A DNA stretch of 64,000 nt from an uncultured Granulosicoccaceae bacterium (GTDB taxonomy: Bacteria > Pseudomonadota > Gammaproteobacteria > Granulosicoccales > Granulosicoccaceae), in contig CALGKA010000012.1 in NCBI GenBank assembly GCA_937927895.1, forward strand, positions 62,001 to 126,000, given 5' to 3'. A program made the translations under genes and the position numbers. Below are positions 62,668 to 64,000 of the stretch, piece after piece (the first letter of the stretch is position 1; every line of letters starts with the position of its first letter). The notes beneath the pieces were generated by a model, which was not told the origin of the DNA, made no database searches, and saw only the letters and a list, made by a program, of their open reading frames with translations.

Positions 62668-63570
62668 ATGAATGAAATAGAGCAGCTCAGCCAAAGCCTC
62701 GCGGATTGCGGCTATATCGCGGGATCAGATCTAGCGACCACTATCCATCTAGCCGAGGTGTTAGATCGCCCCATACTGCTTGAAGGTGATGCAGGTGTCG
62801 GTAAAACCGCAGTAGCACTTGCCCTCGCGAAACTTCGCCAATGTGAACTGATTAGGCTCCAGTGCTATGAGGGGCTCGACAGCAATACCGCACTGTACGA
62901 GTGGAACTACCAACGACAACTCATGACAGTACGTCTGCGTGAACAAGCCGACACCGACAGCGCAGCAATAGAAAGTGAAATTTTTAGCGAAGAGTACCTG
63001 CTGCAGCGCCCATTACTTCAGGCGATTCGATCACCGCAAAAATCAGTTTTATTAATAGATGAAATTGACCGTGCTGATGATGAGTTCGAAGCCTTCTTAT
63101 TAGAGGTTCTAGCCGAGTTCCAAATCACTATCCCGGAAATTGGCACTATTAAAGCCGTGCATAAACCAATAGTCGTACTAACGTCAAATGCCACCAGGGA
63201 GCTGTGTGATGCACTAAGAAGAAGATGCCTTTATCATTTTGTTGATTATCCAAGTTTTGATAAAGAACTACAGATCTTAACCACCCATCTCCCCAATATA
63301 AAAAACGACCTTGCACAATCAATAGTCTCATTCATTCAAACTGCAAGAAAACAAAATTTAAAGAAAACCCCAGGCATAGCGGAAACACTCGACTGGGCTA
63401 GCGCCTTGTTGCACTTGAATGCCACCACGCTGTCTACATCACTACCGGAGATTGAAGCAACGCTTGGCTGCTTATTAAAAACCCGCGCTGATAACGAACA
63501 GGCTAACCAACAGTGGATCGCCACTGTACTTAATGAGTCCGCACAAAGATCCAATCTTTCAAATATTTAG
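62668..63570 (+). CDS. MoxR family AAA ATPase (CoxD-like)
   Basis: A 300-residue AAA+ ATPase of the MoxR group. Walker A is GDAGVGKT at 40-47, Walker B is LLIDEIDRADDEFEAFLLEV, and a sensor-1 block is VVLTSNATRELCDALRRRC. CoxD of the carbon-monoxide dehydrogenase system, which matures the Mo-Cu site, is of this kind, and here a CoxE-like VWA gene follows by 18 bp. I use ATG 62668; GTG 62653 would add five residues. The gene is divergent from the GGDEF/EAL gene. ATPase identity is sure; the target enzyme is inferred. Confidence 0.87.
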   Translation: MNEIEQLSQSLADCGYIAGSDLATTIHLAEVLDRPILLEGDAGVGKTAVALALAKLRQCELIRLQCYEGLDSNTALYEWNYQRQLMTVRLREQADTDSAAIESEIFSEEYLLQRPLLQAIRSPQKSVLLIDEIDRADDEFEAFLLEVLAEFQITIPEIGTIKAVHKPIVVLTSNATRELCDALRRRCLYHFVDYPSFDKELQILTTHLPNIKNDLAQSIVSFIQTARKQNLKKTPGIAETLDWASALLHLNATTLSTSLPEIEATLGCLLKTRADNEQANQQWIATVLNESAQRSNLSNI

Positions 63571-63588
63571 CACTGACCATTGGCTACC

Positions 63589-64000
63589 ATGCAAAATCAA
63601 ACCACTGGTGCAACTGCTGACGCTATGCTCAGCCGACGCTTGTTCGGCTTTATTTATCTATTACGTGACCATGGATTTCAGCTAAGCGCCGATGAAATAA
63701 ACTCAGCACACCTAGTATTGACCAAGCCTTTAATGCAGTCTCAGTCTTTACTACATCACTCACTGCGAAGCATATTCTGCCAATCTAAAACCCAGTGGCA
63801 GGAATTCTCTACTCTCTTTATAGAGTACTGGCAACCTAACAACCTACCTGATGGATCATCGTCAGAACGCGTACGGGACACAAGACGACTAAACGCCCAA
63901 GCCACAGGCCTTGCTTATTTTTCGGAATCGCAATCAGAACTACACACACAAGACAATGAGCCTGCCAGTATTGAAGTGCACTCAGGTGGCGCGAGTGACG
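63589..64000 (+). CDS. CoxE-like VWA-domain protein, N-terminal part
   Basis: The gene runs off the right edge after about 137 codons, so the VWA domain itself is not seen. The visible part, MQNQTTGATADAMLSRRLFG, FIYLLRDHGFQLSADEINSA, then SLLHHSLRSIFCQSKTQWQEF and IEYWQPNNLP, fits the N-terminal region of CoxE/VWA containing proteins coded after MoxR-type ATPases. It starts 18 bp after moxR. The likely role is work with the CoxD-like ATPase on a metal enzyme. Confidence 0.72.
   Translation, partial: MQNQTTGATADAMLSRRLFGFIYLLRDHGFQLSADEINSAHLVLTKPLMQSQSLLHHSLRSIFCQSKTQWQEFSTLFIEYWQPNNLPDGSSSERVRDTRRLNAQATGLAYFSESQSELHTQDNEPASIEVHSGGASD

Overview
The window is a 64 kb piece of a gammaproteobacterial chromosome. 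The evidence is the ygfB-pepP-ubiH order, a zapA gene with a small TIGR02449-type coiled-coil partner followed by a 6S RNA gene, a leuS-lptE overlap, the glnK-amtB pair and divergent ilvA/rpiA. Base composition is moderate and fairly even. Marine or environmental gammaproteobacteria carry similar mixtures, but the genus cannot be fixed from the sequence alone. No rRNA, tRNA, CRISPR array, phage or insertion sequence was found. Both ends cut a gene: dapA on the left and a CoxE-like VWA gene on the right.

Layout. 0-5 kb: dapA (partial), an AI-2E/PerM-type permease, proS, a small alpha/beta hydrolase, and a convergent gene whose sequence matches the eukaryotic-type (AroQ beta) chorismate mutase. 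5-10.5 kb: a tight plus-strand operon for sugar-acid breakdown (IlvD/Edd-family aldonate dehydratase, DenD-like dehydrogenase, UxaA-like dehydratase, DUF3303, DUF924). 10.5-24 kb: a lipoprotein, a Nudix hydrolase, a RimB-RimK fusion, a SWIM/SNF2 helicase paired with a MATCAP-like (DUF1704) metallopeptidase, lptE, leuS and a large protein with a SpoT-like HD domain. 24-28 kb: an 860-bp hairpin-rich non-coding block, a 4'-phosphopantetheinyl transferase behind a palindrome-rich leader with a lux-box-like element, and an AtuA/DUF4387 pair. 28-37 kb: a surface-glycan region with a flippase-like protein, a GT-C enzyme, and a five-gene operon (GT2, SDR epimerase, FAD oxidoreductase, WecB-like epimerase, polysaccharide deacetylase) preceded by a consensus CRP-type palindrome.

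37-50 kb is mostly core: ubiH, pepP, ygfB, the ZapA pair, 6S RNA, DUF2852 and a divergent TetR regulator with two operator-like repeats, ilvA, a 13-bp tandem repeat array, rpiA, a pentapeptide-repeat protein with a PhyH dioxygenase and a LysR regulator, glnK-amtB with a clear terminator, and a lipoprotein cyclophilin. 50-64 kb: an EamA transporter, a double-length UvrA with four ATPase sites, a TauE/SafE permease overlapping an XdhC/CoxF-like gene, a Rieske oxygenase, a CHASE-PAS-GGDEF-EAL protein, and a MoxR (CoxD-like) plus VWA (CoxE-like) pair. XdhC, MoxR and CoxE-like proteins are all maturation factors of molybdenum hydroxylases, so such an enzyme may be encoded just beyond the right edge.

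The most unusual items are the eukaryotic-type chorismate mutase, the RimB-RimK fusion, the large SpoT-like HD protein, the bacterial MATCAP homologue beside a SWIM/SNF2 helicase, and the palindrome-rich leader before the phosphopantetheinyl transferase.
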